This document shows positions 42,512-54,051 of a DNA stretch of 64,000 nt, piece by piece. The notes below the pieces were generated by a model. It saw nothing but the letters and a program-made list of their open reading frames with translations. It was not told the DNA's origin and made no database searches. The translations under genes and the position numbers were made by a program. Source of the stretch: Dipteris shenzhenensis (taxonomy: Eukaryota; Polypodiophyta; Polypodiopsida; Gleicheniales); the NCBI GenBank assembly GCA_047967505.1, contig CM106539.1. One strand, written 5' to 3'. Every line of letters starts with the position of its first letter. Position 1 is the stretch's first letter.

Positions 42512-45500
42512 ATGTCGACTAGCAACCTCAATCTGGAGGCATCTGCTAAGTTAGACAACTCCAATTACGGTACATGGAAATACCGAATGGAGACCATTCT
42601 TGTGCTTCAGGACAAATGGGAGTATGTCGATGGATCCATACCTAGACCATTGGCCGATCCAGCCACCAGTAGCTCTACTCCATCTGTTGTCACATCACCA
42701 GCAACGGGATCTACATCGGGATCTACATCTACACAAACAGTTTCCGCACCAGTAGCAGATCCTGCCATTGCCCGAGCTCAAGAAGAATGGGATAAGAAAG
42801 ACAAGTATGCCTATCACCTGATCAAGCAAAATGTGCAAGATGTCATGCTAGGACAGCTCAACACAGTCAAGACATCAAAAGAAGCATGGGATATGTTCGC
42901 AGCTCTCTACGAGTCTAAGAACACATCCAGGATTCTCACCCTGAGAAACCAGATCAACCAGAGTTTCCGCAACAGCAGTGAAACCGGTCATGCTTATGTA
43001 CTCCGCATCAAAGACTACAACAATCAACTTGCAGCAGCAGGAGAGACTATGAATCCTGCAGAAATGGTTCAAGTAATCCTGAATGGACTAGGAGAAGGAT
43101 ATGAGAATCTGGTCCAGAGTATTGCCATCCAACGGCAAATTCCAACACTTGAAGAACTTCAGTCAGTTCTACTTGGTGAAGAACTCAGGACTCAGGCCAT
43201 TCAAGCACGTAAAGGTCATTCTAATGATCAGGCATTCACAGCTTCAGACAGAAGCAGAGGCAAAGGCAGAAATAGAGGTAGATCATATCAGAAAAGTGGT
43301 CATCATCATCAACAAAATCAAAGTCAGAATCAGCATCAGCATCAGCAGCATCCTCAGCAACATCAAAATCAGCAAAGAGGAAATCATTCCAACCGAGGAA
43401 GATTCCAAGGACGAGGGAATGCATCCACCAATGTGTCAAACATTCAATGCAACTATTGTCACAAGTTTGGACACTATGAAAGAGATTGCCGCAAGAAGCA
43501 GTATGACCAAGGCGGTCAATCCAGCCGAGGGAATTCCCGAGGAAGAGGAAATCATCGTGGTGGACATTCTAGTCACAGTCATTTTGCAAATGAACATGGA
43601 AATATGTTTCTTGCAAGTGAGGAATTGCATCAGACTGATACAATGCACCTAGACACTGATTTCAATCCCAAAGAGGATTTCAGCTATCAAGTCGACCAAG
43701 TGGAACAGGATCCTTGGTACATCGACAGCGGTGCATCATCTCATATGACAAATCATCAGGAATGGTTCACAGAAATGAAGCCATTAGAAGGTCAAAAGAA
43801 TGTCATCTATACAGCAGACAATACACCGAATCCGGTTCAAGGGACAGGTGTTATCCCTATGAACAATTTCACTGGTACAAAAGGATTAGTCAAAGATGTG
43901 CTCTATGTTCCGAAGCTCAGCAAGAACCTTTTATCAGTAGGTCAAATGACGGAACACAACTACAAAGTCATCTTCGACGGTGATGAATGCACTATCAGAG
44001 ACAAATCCAAAAGAGGTCAGCTAGTAGCAAAAGGTGTCAAGGAAGGACGCTTATACAGGATGCTAGCTACAGTACCAGATAAGCATGCCATGTCAGCTCA
44101 AATGCAACAAATGCCACTATCCGCAAAATGGCACAAGAGATATGGTCATGTCAACTTCAAGTACTTGTTAGATCTAAGGAATCAAAATATGGCAATTGGG
44201 ATTCCAAAGCTACAGTTTCTTGGAAAGGTTTGTGAAGCATGCTGCTTCGGCAAACAAAAGCGAACCAACTTTGTCAGAAGTACCTCTCGTGCACGAGGTA
44301 TTCTTGATTTAATTCATACAGATGTATGGGGTTATGCCCAGACCCGCAGCATCAATGGTTCACTTTATTACTTGACCTTCATCGACGACTACAGCAGATA
44401 TTGTTGGGTCTACTTTCTGAAAGAGAAATTTGAAGTGTTTGCCAGATTTCAAGAATTCAAAGCCATGGTAGAAAACCAGACAGGCAGAAAGATCAAGGTC
44501 ATGAGATCAGACAGAGGAGGTGAATACATGTCTTCAGCCTTCATGAACTTTTGCAAAACTCACGGCATTCGAAGACAATTCACATGTGCAGATACTCCTC
44601 AGCAAAATACAATAGCTGAAAGGAAGAATGGGACTTTAGCAGACAGTGCTAGAGCAATGCTTAGTGAAAAGCATCTTCCGAATCAGTATTGGGCAGAAGC
44701 AATAGCTACAGCTAACTACTTGCTTAATCGGCTTCCTACCGAACCGATACAAGGTATGACTCCTTATGAAGCATTCACTGGACACAAGCCACGCATTGGG
44801 CATCTCCGCATATTTGGTTGCATAGCATATGCCCACATACATGATGATCATCGCAGGAAATTGGATGCGAAGTCATGCAAATGCATCATGGTTGGCTACA
44901 GTGAAGAAAGTAAAGCATACAAATTGTATGATCCCATCAACCGCAAAGTCATTATCTCCAGAGATGTAATCTTCGATGAGGAATCAGAATGGAAAACCTC
45001 ACCTACACAGGAGATAGAAGCATCGACTTCACAGTCATCTACAGAACAGGTTGATGAAGAAGAGCAAGAATTGCCAGCAACACCCCAAGCAGTGCCACAG
45101 CAGCCCAGACGGTCTACTAGGGAAAGCAGACCACTAGCCAAATTGACATATGCTCAGAAAGGCAAAGCAATTCAGGTGGAAACCACCAACTATGCTCTTA
45201 TGACTACCATCATGGCTACAGAAGAGCCAGTGTACTTCGAAGACGCAGTAGATAAGCCAGAATGGCAAACTGCTATGAATGAAGAAATGGATGCTTTGTA
45301 TAAAAATAACACTTGGGAATTATGCGACCTTCCACCAGGAAAGAAGGCCATAGCCAACAAATGGGTATACAAAGTGAAGTACAATCTAGATGGCAGTATT
45401 CAGAGATACAAAGCCAGATTAGTTGCAAAAGGATTTGCATAGCAATATGGCCAAGATTATGATGAGACTTATGCTCCAGTAGCAAAGATGGATTCCATAC

Positions 45501-46774
45501 GGTTCTTGATATCACTAGCGACACTCAGTAAATGGAATGTGTATCAGCTCGATGTCAAGAATGCATTTCTCAATGGTTATCTAGACGAGGATGTCTACAT
45601 GCAACAACCAGCCGGTTATGTTGAACCAGGACAAGAGAACAAGGTTTGCCATCTCAAGAAAAGTCTCTATGGCTTAAAGCAAGCACCCAGAAGTTGGTAC
45701 AGCAGAATTGACAAGTATTTTGCTGATCTGGGATACATGAAGTCTAATGCAGATCATACTCTCTACTACAACGTTCAAGGGGAAGATATTACTATTGCAC
45801 TTTTGTACGTAGATGATCTGATTGTGACAGGAAGCAAGGATAGCTTCATCAGAAAACTAAAACAAGACTTATCTGCAGAGTTCGACATGAAAGATCTTAG
45901 ACTTATGCACTATTGTCTTGGAATTGAGTTCTGGAGAGATTCCGATAGCACATTCATGAGTCAGCTCAAGTATGTTAACAGTCTCCTGAAGAAGTTTCAT
46001 ATGGCCGATTGCAAGATTGCAGCCACTCCCATGGAACAGAGTTTGAAACTTACTAAAGATTCAGAAAAGCCTACAGTCAATGACAGATACTACAGGCAAC
46101 TCATTGGATCTTTTATATATCTGACAATCACACGGCCAGATATTTGTTATGCAGTAAGCTCACTAGCACAGTTTATGGCAAATCCAAAACAGTCTCACTG
46201 GAATGCAGCCAAAAGAGTCTTGAGATACATCAGAGGTACAAGACAATTTGGGATAGAATACAGAGGAAGTCATCCACGGTTGCATGGATACTGTGACAGT
46301 GACTATGCTGGAGATCATGAGACCAGGAGATCGACACAGGGATATGCATTTTTCCTTGGTCAAGGTGCTATATCATGGTTGTCAAACAAACAGCCAACTG
46401 TTTCTTTGTCTTCGACTGAAGCAGAATATAGAGCACTCACTAGAGGTGCATGTGAGGCTATATGGCTCAGAAGACTATTGTCAGAAACAGATTACTTTGA
46501 TGAGTCAAAGCCAACAACAATATACTGTGATAATCAATCGGCTCAAGCATTGGCCAAAAATCCAGTATATCACTCCAGAACAAAGCACATTGATGTCAGA
46601 GAGCACTTCATCAGAGAAAGAGTGTTACTTGGTGACATCACACTGCAGCATTGTGATAGCAAAGAAAATGTTGTAGACATCTTTACCAAACCACTCGGTA
46701 AAGAGCTATTCGAGAAACACCGACTAGCTCTTGGTTTGATGCAGAGGAAGGACATTCCCATTAAAGGGGTGTGA
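42512..46774 (+). pseudogene. C2 gag-pol polyprotein, one in-frame stop
   Basis: About 1,420 codons in one frame. The start is the ATG at 42512 (MSTSNLNLEASAKLDN), preferred over the in-frame ATG at 42419 because Copia gag begins with this pattern. Gag/UBN2 is followed by a Gln/His-rich stretch and the knuckle CNYCHKFGHYERDC (about 43448). Protease: WYIDSGASSHMT (about 43715). GAG-pre-integrase: HKRYGH...CEACCFGK. Integrase: LIHTDVWG, FIDDYSRY, RSDRGGEY and PQQNTIAERK. RT: KKSLYGLKQAPRSWY and LLYVDDLIVTG. RNase H: GYCDSDYAGD, SSTEAEY and HIDVREHFIRE. The only lesion seen is TAG at 45440-45442, where glutamine is usual (after KGFA). All catalytic landmarks are present. Stop read-through or complementation could keep it active. 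Confidence 0.95.
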
Positions 46775-46862
46775 TGGAATGTAATACTCAGTCCTTCTTC
46801 GATTCCCCAGAATCATCATCTTGAGGGAAGGCCTACTTCATGATGTTGATCTTGAGGGAAGG

Positions 46863-47118
46863 TGTTGAGAGTTCACGCTCAACACATGTGATCATGTGTG
46901 CATAGCACCATCACGTGATCATATGTGCATAGCACTAACCTTATAGAGTGCTATAAAGGAAAGGGTTAGATCCCCTAACCCTAACCCTAAAAGGGTTTGT
47001 ATATATTCTATTTTTTCAACTAATTCTAGTGTATAGTTAGTCATTTGTGGTGTGCTCTCTAGCTTTCCCCTCTCTCCTCATCTCCACTCTTCTCCTCTCC
47101 CCTCTTCATATTTTGTCA
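46863..47118 (+). repeat. C2 3' LTR
   Basis: 256 bp. It is one base shorter than the 5' LTR near position 23 and differs at about four other sites. Confidence 0.95.
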
Positions 47119-47123
47119 AGATC

Positions 47124-50100
47124 ATCTATCAGAAATACTACTAGCCTCTAATCAGCATCAGTGTATCCATGCAACTGTATCTGAACCCTAGCCTCATAAA
47201 ATAGTCCATACTGCAATGTGGACTTCACATACTTGAGTATGCGTCTAGCTACATCCAAATGCGGTTTCCTTGGAGCCTGCATAAACTGACTTACCAATCC
47301 TACAGCATAGCTTAAATCTGGCGTGGTAATAGTCATATAAATCAAACTTCCTACTATGCGTCTGTACATAGTAGGGTCTTCCAGAAGCTCACCTGCATCT
47401 GTGCTCAGCTTCACATTCTGCTCCAAAGGAACTGAAATAGGCTTACAGCTTGTCATCCCATATTTGGATAGAATGTCCAATCCATACTGCCTCTGCAAGA
47501 GCTGTATCCCACTTGGTGATCTAATCACCTCAATGCCCAAGAAATAACGCAGCTCTCCCAAATCCTTCATCTCAAACTTCTGCTTCAATAGCATTTTCAC
47601 ATGAAGGATATCTTCATCACTATCACCTGTGATGATCAAATCATCAACATAAATGACAAGCAACATAATCCCTTTCTCTGTTTTTCTCACATAGAGTGAG
47701 AAATATGCCTTGGAAATCTGAAAGCCAATAGTAACAAGATACTGTCCTATCTTGTCAGACCATGCTCTAGGTGCTTGCTCCAAGCCATACAAGGCTTTCT
47801 TCAACCTGAAAACAAACTCAGGATGAATAGCATGAACATAACCTGGTGGTTGCTCCATAAAGACCTCTTCTTGCAAATCACCATGCAAGGAGGCATTCTT
47901 TACATCCATCTGGTGTAAAGACCATCCCTTTGATGCAGCCATAGCAATGACTACTCTTACAGTTGCCATCCTTGCAACCAGACTGAATGTTTCTTCATAA
48001 TCAATGCCGTATGTTTGTGCATACCCCTTGACAACTAATCTTGCCTTGTATCTATTCATAGAACCATCTACATTGTGCTTGATCTTATAAACCCACTTAC
48101 AACCAATTGCATTCTTGTCTTTAGGCAAAGGCACCAATTCCCATGTAGCATTTGCTTCCAAGGCATCCATTTCTTCTTCTTCATCCATGGCTTTCTCCCA
48201 TTTTTCATTTCCCATGGCTTGTTCAAAAGAAGTGGGTTCTGGTTCTTGTATCACTTTGACCATATAGGCATAGTGAATGGCTGTGAATCCATCATATTTC
48301 AGCCTATCCATAGGATACCTAGCTCTGGTAGACCTGCGCAAAATAGGCTCACTTGCAAGTGCTCTCAAAACATCCCTGGTCTTCCTTACTCCAGGTGTAA
48401 CAATAGAAGGAATACCCAACTCATCATCAATGCTCTGTTCTGAGCCACTGGATTCACCATCCACATAAGAGTGACCTGCATTCACATCAAGCATGGGCTG
48501 ATCTACCTTCTCTTTTCCTTTTCGTGATACCTGCGTACCACTATCTGCATTGCTTTGAGGAGATTCTCCTGATCTCAATCTACCTGTCCATGGCGAAGTA
48601 TGTGAACCACTGCTAGAGGACACTATAGGTCCATTGATATTTTGTGACTGTTGCATTGAATTCTGTGTAGCATTACCATTTTGTGCATCTACATCAATCA
48701 TCACATTTACTGGTTTATACCAGCTACTCATCTCTGCTCACTGTAAACTTACGAGTAGAAGGGTTATACCATCTATACCCTTTTCGCTGCAGAGAATAAC
48801 CAATAAAGACGCACTTCTCAGCTTTTGGATCCAACTTGGACCTCAACTCATCTGGCACATGAACATAGGCAATGCAACCAAAAATTTTCAAATGAGAAAT
48901 GTCTGGTTTCCTACCAATATACATCTCCTCTGGCGTCATGCCATGTATTGCTGCAGTGGGAATCTTGTTCATTATGTAAACTATTGTAGCAACTGCTTCA
49001 GCCCAATAATAATCTGGTAGATCTTTCTCATTTAGCATGGCCCAAGATACCTCTGCAATATGCCTGTTTTTCCTTTCTGCAAGTCCATTTTCCTATGGGG
49101 CATGACTGCATGAATATTGTTGCTTTATGCCATGCTCTTGCAGGAACCTTGCAAACTCATTTGAGAGGTACTCTCCCCCTCCATCTGACCTTAGGCATTT
49201 TATTTGCAGGCCTGTTTCTTTTTCAACCATAGCTTTAAAAGCTTTGAAGTGCCCAAACACTTCACTTTTCTTTTTCATAAAATACACCCAAACTTTTCTG
49301 CTGAAGTCATCAATAAAAGTAACAAAATAGTGACAGCCTCCAATAGATGCAGCTTTAGTAGTCCACACATCAGAGTGGATTAATTCCAATGGCTTTTTAC
49401 TCTCTTGAACATCCCTAGGAAATGGTTTCCTTGCCTGTTTTCCAAATTGATAGGCTTCACAAACCTTATGCATTTCTGCAACCTTGAATTTAGGCTTGCA
49501 TTGATTTAAGTCGCTGTATATTAACATGACCAATGCGTTTATGCCAGATATCAATATCTGACTGGTCCCATGTGCAAACATTGGTGCACTCAATTCAGGC
49601 ATGTCTGCATCCAACGTAAACATCCTGCCCTTCTTCTTTCCTTTTGCTATCAAGCGACCGTTATTTTTCATATCCTCAACAAAGCATCCATGAGGATTAA
49701 ATCTGACCTGCAAGCCATGCTCAACCATTTGACCAATAGAAACCAGGTTCTTGGTGATGTTCGGGACATGAAATACATCAAACAGGTATTTCTTTTTCCC
49801 ATCCTGTATAGACAAAGGAATTTTACCAATCTGCACAATAGGATGTGCAGTATCATCACCAGTCTCCACAAATCCTAGTTTTTTCATTTTCCTTACATCC
49901 TACATCCATTCTGCATGACCTGTCATGTGGTTTGATGCACTTGAGTCAACATACCACACATCATTTCGTTCTTCTACACTTGTCACAAAATTGGTCATAT
50001 GCTGCACCATAAATAGATGCTCATTTCTGTCATCACCCTGTCTACTGGAAGATGCATAATTGCCTTGCTGCAATTTTCCATTCATAATGTCATTTTGCTT

Positions 50101-50973
50101 TTTGTAGCAGTCCTTAGCCATATGACCCATTTTACCACAATAGTAGCATTCAACATTGCTGTTTGCATTTTGGCCTCTCTGCCATCCACCACGGCCTCTT
50201 TGGCTCCCCTTGCCTCTAGAGTTACCACGTCCTCCTCCATAGGACTGGTTTTCTTGAGTTTGCTGCATATTCTGATTCCTACCACGGCCTCCAGATCGGC
50301 CTGCTCTACCTTTGCCTCTACCTCTTCTAGCATTTGAGTAGAAGACAGTTTCTTTTGAAGTTCCTCCTGAAGAAGATGCACCCCCATTTCTCTGCTCTTC
50401 AGAAATTAGAAGAGCAAACAACTCTTCAAAATCCGAAAATTTTTCACGGATGGCAATGGATGTCCGGAACTGTGCATAATCCTTTCCTAGACCATTCAAG
50501 GTCACAGAAACTAGATCATCATCTTCCACTGGCGACCCAATGGAAGCAAGTGTATCTGCAATTTTCTTCACCTTCATGTGGTAGTCATTTATGCTCAAAT
50601 TTTCTCTCTGCACATTGTGCAACTCCTGTTTGAGCTACATTTTCCTGGCTTGTGTATTTGTGCTGTACATTTTTGCCAAAGTATCCCATGCCTCCTTTGG
50701 CGTACTTGCATCCTGAATATGCACAATCATAGAATCAGAAATACTGATAGACAGCTAGTACATAACTTTCCTAGCTCTCTCATGCCATCCTTTAAATGCC
50801 TGCATTTCTTGTTGATTGGGAACATTAGGAAGAACTGGTTCTTCTTCATTTCCTGTAATGAACTCCCAATGGCCTTTTCCCATAAGGAAATTTGTCATTC
50901 TAAACTTCCATGCCTGGAAGTTGTTCTTGTCAAGCTTTTCTGTGACAATTTGTGAAAGAGAATCAGACGCCAT
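47124..50973 (-). pseudogene. C1 gag-pol (gag to RT)
   Basis: Read downward from the ATG at 50973 (MASDSLSQIVTEKLDKNNFQ). Gag/UBN2 includes FEELFALLISEEQRNGG, then an Arg/Gly-rich stretch and the knuckle CYYCGKMGHMAKDC. Protease is WYVDSSASNHMT, with DSS in place of the catalytic DSG. Integrase: LIHSDVWTT, FIDDFSRKVW, LRSDGGGEY and the ENGLAERKN region. RT: KALYGLEQAPRAW and LLVIYVDDLIITG. The frame ends at HGYTDAD before C2. TAG stops lie near 50756, 50636, 49900 and 49097, each where glutamine is expected, and there are frameshifts near 49510 and 48725. Dead, but well preserved. Confidence 0.93.
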
Positions 50974-51500
50974 TATAGAACACTGCAAAATATTCTGTCA
51001 CTGCGAAAAAACACAGCTTTTGCCTCACATGGGCAGATCTGCAAAACTGACGAAAGTGGTATTTGACCACACAGTCACTTCCTAGTGACGATTTTGCATC
51101 AACAGGCAACAAGCATGATTCTGCAACTCCCAATACCTCTGCACATAGGCATACGATGCAATTTCTGTGGTAACTTTTTATCGACCAGTCGAGCAGTTGT
51201 CGTACAACAAAAATAGGGCCTTTTTCTTAGTGCCTGCGAAGAACTTCCACCTTCAAAACGGGCCCCGAAATGGCCTCGAATCCAAAAAATAAACTCACCG
51301 AGGGCTACCCCCTCTCGCACCATATACTGCCCTCTTGCCACACTGCGAAGGGCGTCTCAATCTGAGACAGTGCACTCTTGCACTTCTGGCTATGCTGCCT
51401 GCAGAGATTTGCTCCCAAACTCAAAATAGGAAAGCAACACTGGTCCTCTTACCAGGACACCACGAACTTGGTTTTCTTTCTTGAGCTCCTTACCATGAAT

Positions 51501-51515
51501 AAGGCTCTGATACCA
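51501..51515 (-). other. C1 primer-binding site
   Basis: TGGTATCAGAGCCTT on the minus strand, complementary to initiator tRNA-Met, abuts the end of the 5' LTR. Confidence 0.92.
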
Positions 51516-51868
51516 TGTGAAGATAGTGGGAGAGAGGGAAGGAGTCTCACTTGCAGCTTTCTCACATGCACAGTGGGGGAATACACACAAAGGTGGAGGC
51601 TGAAAACAGTTTTTCCTCTTCTTAGTTGTGAAAGCCAAAAGAACTCTAGTACAAAGAAATAGAAGAACCCTATATGTGGGTCTCAAACCAAACTCAACTA
51701 ACTAAGGTGGCATACTAACTGAGCCACAAACTATAGTAGATAAGGATAGCTGTCATCTAGCTATTATTCATGGGCAGTGTACCAACCGCGTCTGCAGCTA
51801 ACAAGTCGGTGACATAAATGCACAACGGTCACCCTGGCATATCGTGAGTGGAGCTCGATATCTCAACA
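51516..51868 (-). repeat. C1 5' LTR
   Basis: 353 bp, the partner of 38750-39102. The flank 51869-51873 is TTGAT. Confidence 0.95.
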
Positions 51869-51873
51869 TTGAT

Positions 51874-52500
51874 TAGGTACAAAGGGATTCCTTGGTTGAA
51901 ACATTACCAACCATAGCCGAGGCCTAGAAACCTTTGTAGTGAGATTGAGAATAAACCATTCAAGACGAGCTTATCCACAAGAATTAATAGGCAGATGCGC
52001 CAAATCTCCCCCAATCTTGGGGAGCATCCCACCTTTCGAAGGACACCCTTTTAATTACCTCCGAAGCAGCAAGTAGCTCGATCACCGCACAATTATTAAA
52101 ATCAAAGTTCTCCTAGCGTATCACTAGTTCTTCACCTTGAATCATCCACGGTGTATCATCCCACCCGTCGTCTCCTTGAGCAATGCACTGTACGATCAGT
52201 TGTTGCAGATCGACATGAAGATAAAGAAAGAGATCTTGCCCATTGGTAGCCGTAAGGTGCGGAGGACCAGGCACCAAATCCTTAAACTCGTCGAGAAGTG
52301 ACACAAATATCCACCCTCCTCGTGGTGTGCATCCGTGAAGTGAACTTGGAAAAGTTCCGAATCGGCGATCTAGTAGGAGATGTGAATAGAGCACATGAAA
52401 TGAAATACTTTTTCTTTTTACAACAAGAGTAAACTCCCCACGGTTAGAGAGTTACAGTTCCTGAGATTTCAATATATAAGCAAAAATCATTACATGTTAA
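51874..52500 (-). other. G1 leader segment
   Basis: It lies between C1 and the SINE. An open minus-strand stretch (52394-52113) contains LLDEFKDLVPGPPHLTATNG and CIAQGDDGWDDTPWMIQGEE and may be the N-terminal part of the same ORF as the RNase H domain at 38150-38586, from which C1 separates it. Not recognised. Confidence 0.4.
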
Positions 52501-52506
52501 TCACTT

Positions 52507-52650
52507 CCTACTTGTTGGCCCAATGATAAGTCTCCCTTTTGTGAAGGGGGAGGTCTTGGGTTCAAATCCCACTCTTTAATAAAAAAAGAGGAGAGGAGAG
52601 GAGAAGGAGAAGAGAAAGAGAAGAAAAGAAGAGAGAGAGGGAGGGGCACA
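52507..52650 (+). mobile_element. tRNA-derived SINE-like insertion
   Basis: A polymerase III A-box-like TTGGCCCAATGATAAG (52515-52530) and a B-box GGGTTCAAATCCC (52558-52570) have tRNA spacing. They are followed by AATAAAAAAAG and a GA-rich tail to about 52650. The B box sits in TCTTGGGTTCAAATCCCACT, typical of a tRNA T-arm. The sequence does not keep a full cloverleaf, so a SINE head is more likely than a tRNA gene. Boundaries are approximate. Confidence 0.6.
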
Positions 52651-53040
52651 AGATCTGTTACAGTTTTGCAGAGACCCAGAAAAACTGTCCGTGACCAGAA
52701 GACGCGATTGTACGCAATTGTACACAGAAAAACCATCACAATCTGTCTGGGATGCACGCGATTGTACACAGTGGACACGCGAATGCGCTCGCAAGAGCTC
52801 AGATGTTGCAGTTCTGCAGATGCGACCAGTATGAGCAGAAGATTCACCAGCCAGAATACATGTAGGAACTGCAAGCAGAAAGTAGGCAGACTGGAAGCAC
52901 AGAAGCAGGGAGGTTTTGCAGTCGTAGAGATAGGGAAGGCACACAATTTGGAGGTACAAAAGTAGAGAACTGTGCACGAAAGAGACCGCAGAGCCGCACC
53001 TAGTCGTAGGAGTAATAGATTTTACACCACTAGCCGTGGA

Positions 53041-53065
53041 GATTTCGATCCCAGCAGCCACACCA
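53041..53065 (-). other. G1 primer-binding site, tRNA-His type
   Basis: On the minus strand TGGTGTGGCTGCTGGGAT then CGAAATC. It is complementary to CCA plus the acceptor stem and T-arm of plant tRNA-His (which ends CCCAGCAGCCACACCA). Four bases (GAAA) separate it from the LTR end. Confidence 0.78.
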
Positions 53066-53069
53066 TTTC

Positions 53070-54051
53070 TGTTACCTAGAAAAGAAATCAGGACAAGAGG
53101 CTAGACACTAAGCATGGCGACGCTCAAGGGCCATAGAGGAAAGGAGAACGTGGGGGCGAAACATTATCATGGGAGGGGAAAAGGGATTAGAAGGGGAGGG
53201 GATGAAGAGGGAGACTATGGCACAAGGGAAAAGGGAGAGGGGAAAGGGAAGCATGTACATGATGGGAGGAGGAATGTAAAGATGGAGACATCAAGGGAAG
53301 AGGGCGACGCTTTATTTGAAAGGAAGAAAAGGGGGAAATCAAAGTACTAGCTAGGTGGCTTTACAAAGAGAGAGCGTGTCTCATCAAGGAATAGCCCCCT
53401 CCTTTTATAGCCAAGAGAGAGGGTCTCTCCCAATAAATGCATCCTCTCATATGCATGGTGTGTGTGGAAGAGTCTCCCATGTGGGCTAGGCAGTTACCCA
53501 CTCTCAATTGTGTGCGATAACGCTTGGCCACATTTTTCCACATATATCAACTCCCATATCCCAAGTCTATGATACTCCCTTGGTCTCTTCCCAATTTGAT
53601 AATACATTCAAACATCTAGAAGGACAATTGGCACAAGGAATCTTGCCACCTCATCCTACTTTCCCCATTGTTTAACTTGCCCTCTTGGACCTTCTATACC
53701 TCCCCCACATGGGCCTATCCTATATGGAGGGAATAACCCAATATAATATCCATCTCCACCTATTCTATATTACTTCTCCCATGGACTTTGGGCCATATCT
53801 CACTAAATGCCGCCTAGGTGGAGGGGTGGCACATGGAGGAGCCATGCCACCTTACATTTTATAATATTACTACCATGGATTATGTACATCACACCTTATG
53901 GGTCCTCTTACGTGGAAGGGTGGCACATGGTCATGCCCTGCCACCTCAACCTTGGGCCCTATGCACACCATATTTTATTATACTGTTGCCACACACACAT
54001 ACACACACACACATTTATGCCTTTTTACTTTGGTCAAATTTATCCATAACA
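53070..54051 (-). repeat. G1 5' LTR (982 bp)
   Basis: In element orientation it starts TGTTATGGATAAATTT at 54051 and ends CTAGGTAACA at 53070, giving TGTTA/TAACA inverted ends. It contains TATAAAA (53403-53409, minus) in TTGGCTATAAAAG and a (TG)n run near 53985-54012. It is collinear with 22358-23136 and 32925-33274. The LTR contains a purine-rich part (53100-53345). Confidence 0.9.

Larger units (their letters stand above)
39539..47118 (+). mobile_element. Copia element C2, nearly intact and young
   Basis: A plus-strand Ty1/Copia element of 7,580 bp. The LTRs (39539-39795, 257 bp; 46863-47118, 256 bp) differ by about four substitutions and one indel by hand count. The 5-bp target duplication AGATC (39534-39538 and 47119-47123) is exact. 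The primer site TGGTATCAGAGC (39796-39807) adjoins the 5' LTR and a TTGAGGGAAGG polypurine tract adjoins the 3' LTR. A single gag-pol frame (42512-46774) carries one TAG stop. It has an unusually long leader (about 2.7 kb). It is the innermost and youngest element of the nest. Confidence 0.96.
38750..51868 (-). mobile_element. Copia element C1, complete, split by C2
   Basis: A minus-strand Ty1/Copia element. The LTRs (38750-39102 and 51516-51868, 353 bp each, about 12 differences by hand count) are flanked by the 5-bp target duplication TTGAT (38745-38749 and 51869-51873). The primer site TGGTATCAGAGCCTT (51501-51515, minus) and a GAGGGGGAG polypurine tract next to the 3' LTR complete the structure. 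C2 is inserted between RT and RNase H. Without C2 the element is about 5.5 kb. Pol is inactivated mainly by TAG stops. Confidence 0.95.
32925..54051 (-). mobile_element. Gypsy element G1 (non-chromovirus), nested host of C1
   Basis: A minus-strand Ty3/Gypsy element. The 5' LTR is 53070-54051, the tRNA-His-type PBS 53041-53065, the leader carries a SINE, and C1 (38750-51868) is inserted. Then follow an RNase H-like ORF, gag, protease, RT, RNase H, integrase, PPT (33275-33285) and a truncated 3' LTR (32925-33274). Without C1 it is about 8.0 kb. Integrase phrase GIDFVGPL and protease phrase LGRPWL suit the Tat/Athila-like branch and there is no chromodomain. The left end lost about 625 bp of LTR together with host sequence, so no target duplication survives. 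Confidence 0.85.

Noticed and set aside
43101-43652. Second plus-strand frame of 183 codons inside C2
   Set aside because: It overlaps the gag frame out of phase; gag motifs are in the main frame.
52511-52585. Functional tRNA gene
   Set aside because: A- and B-box motifs are present, but no acceptor-stem pairing or clear anticodon loop can be drawn; a SINE head fits better.
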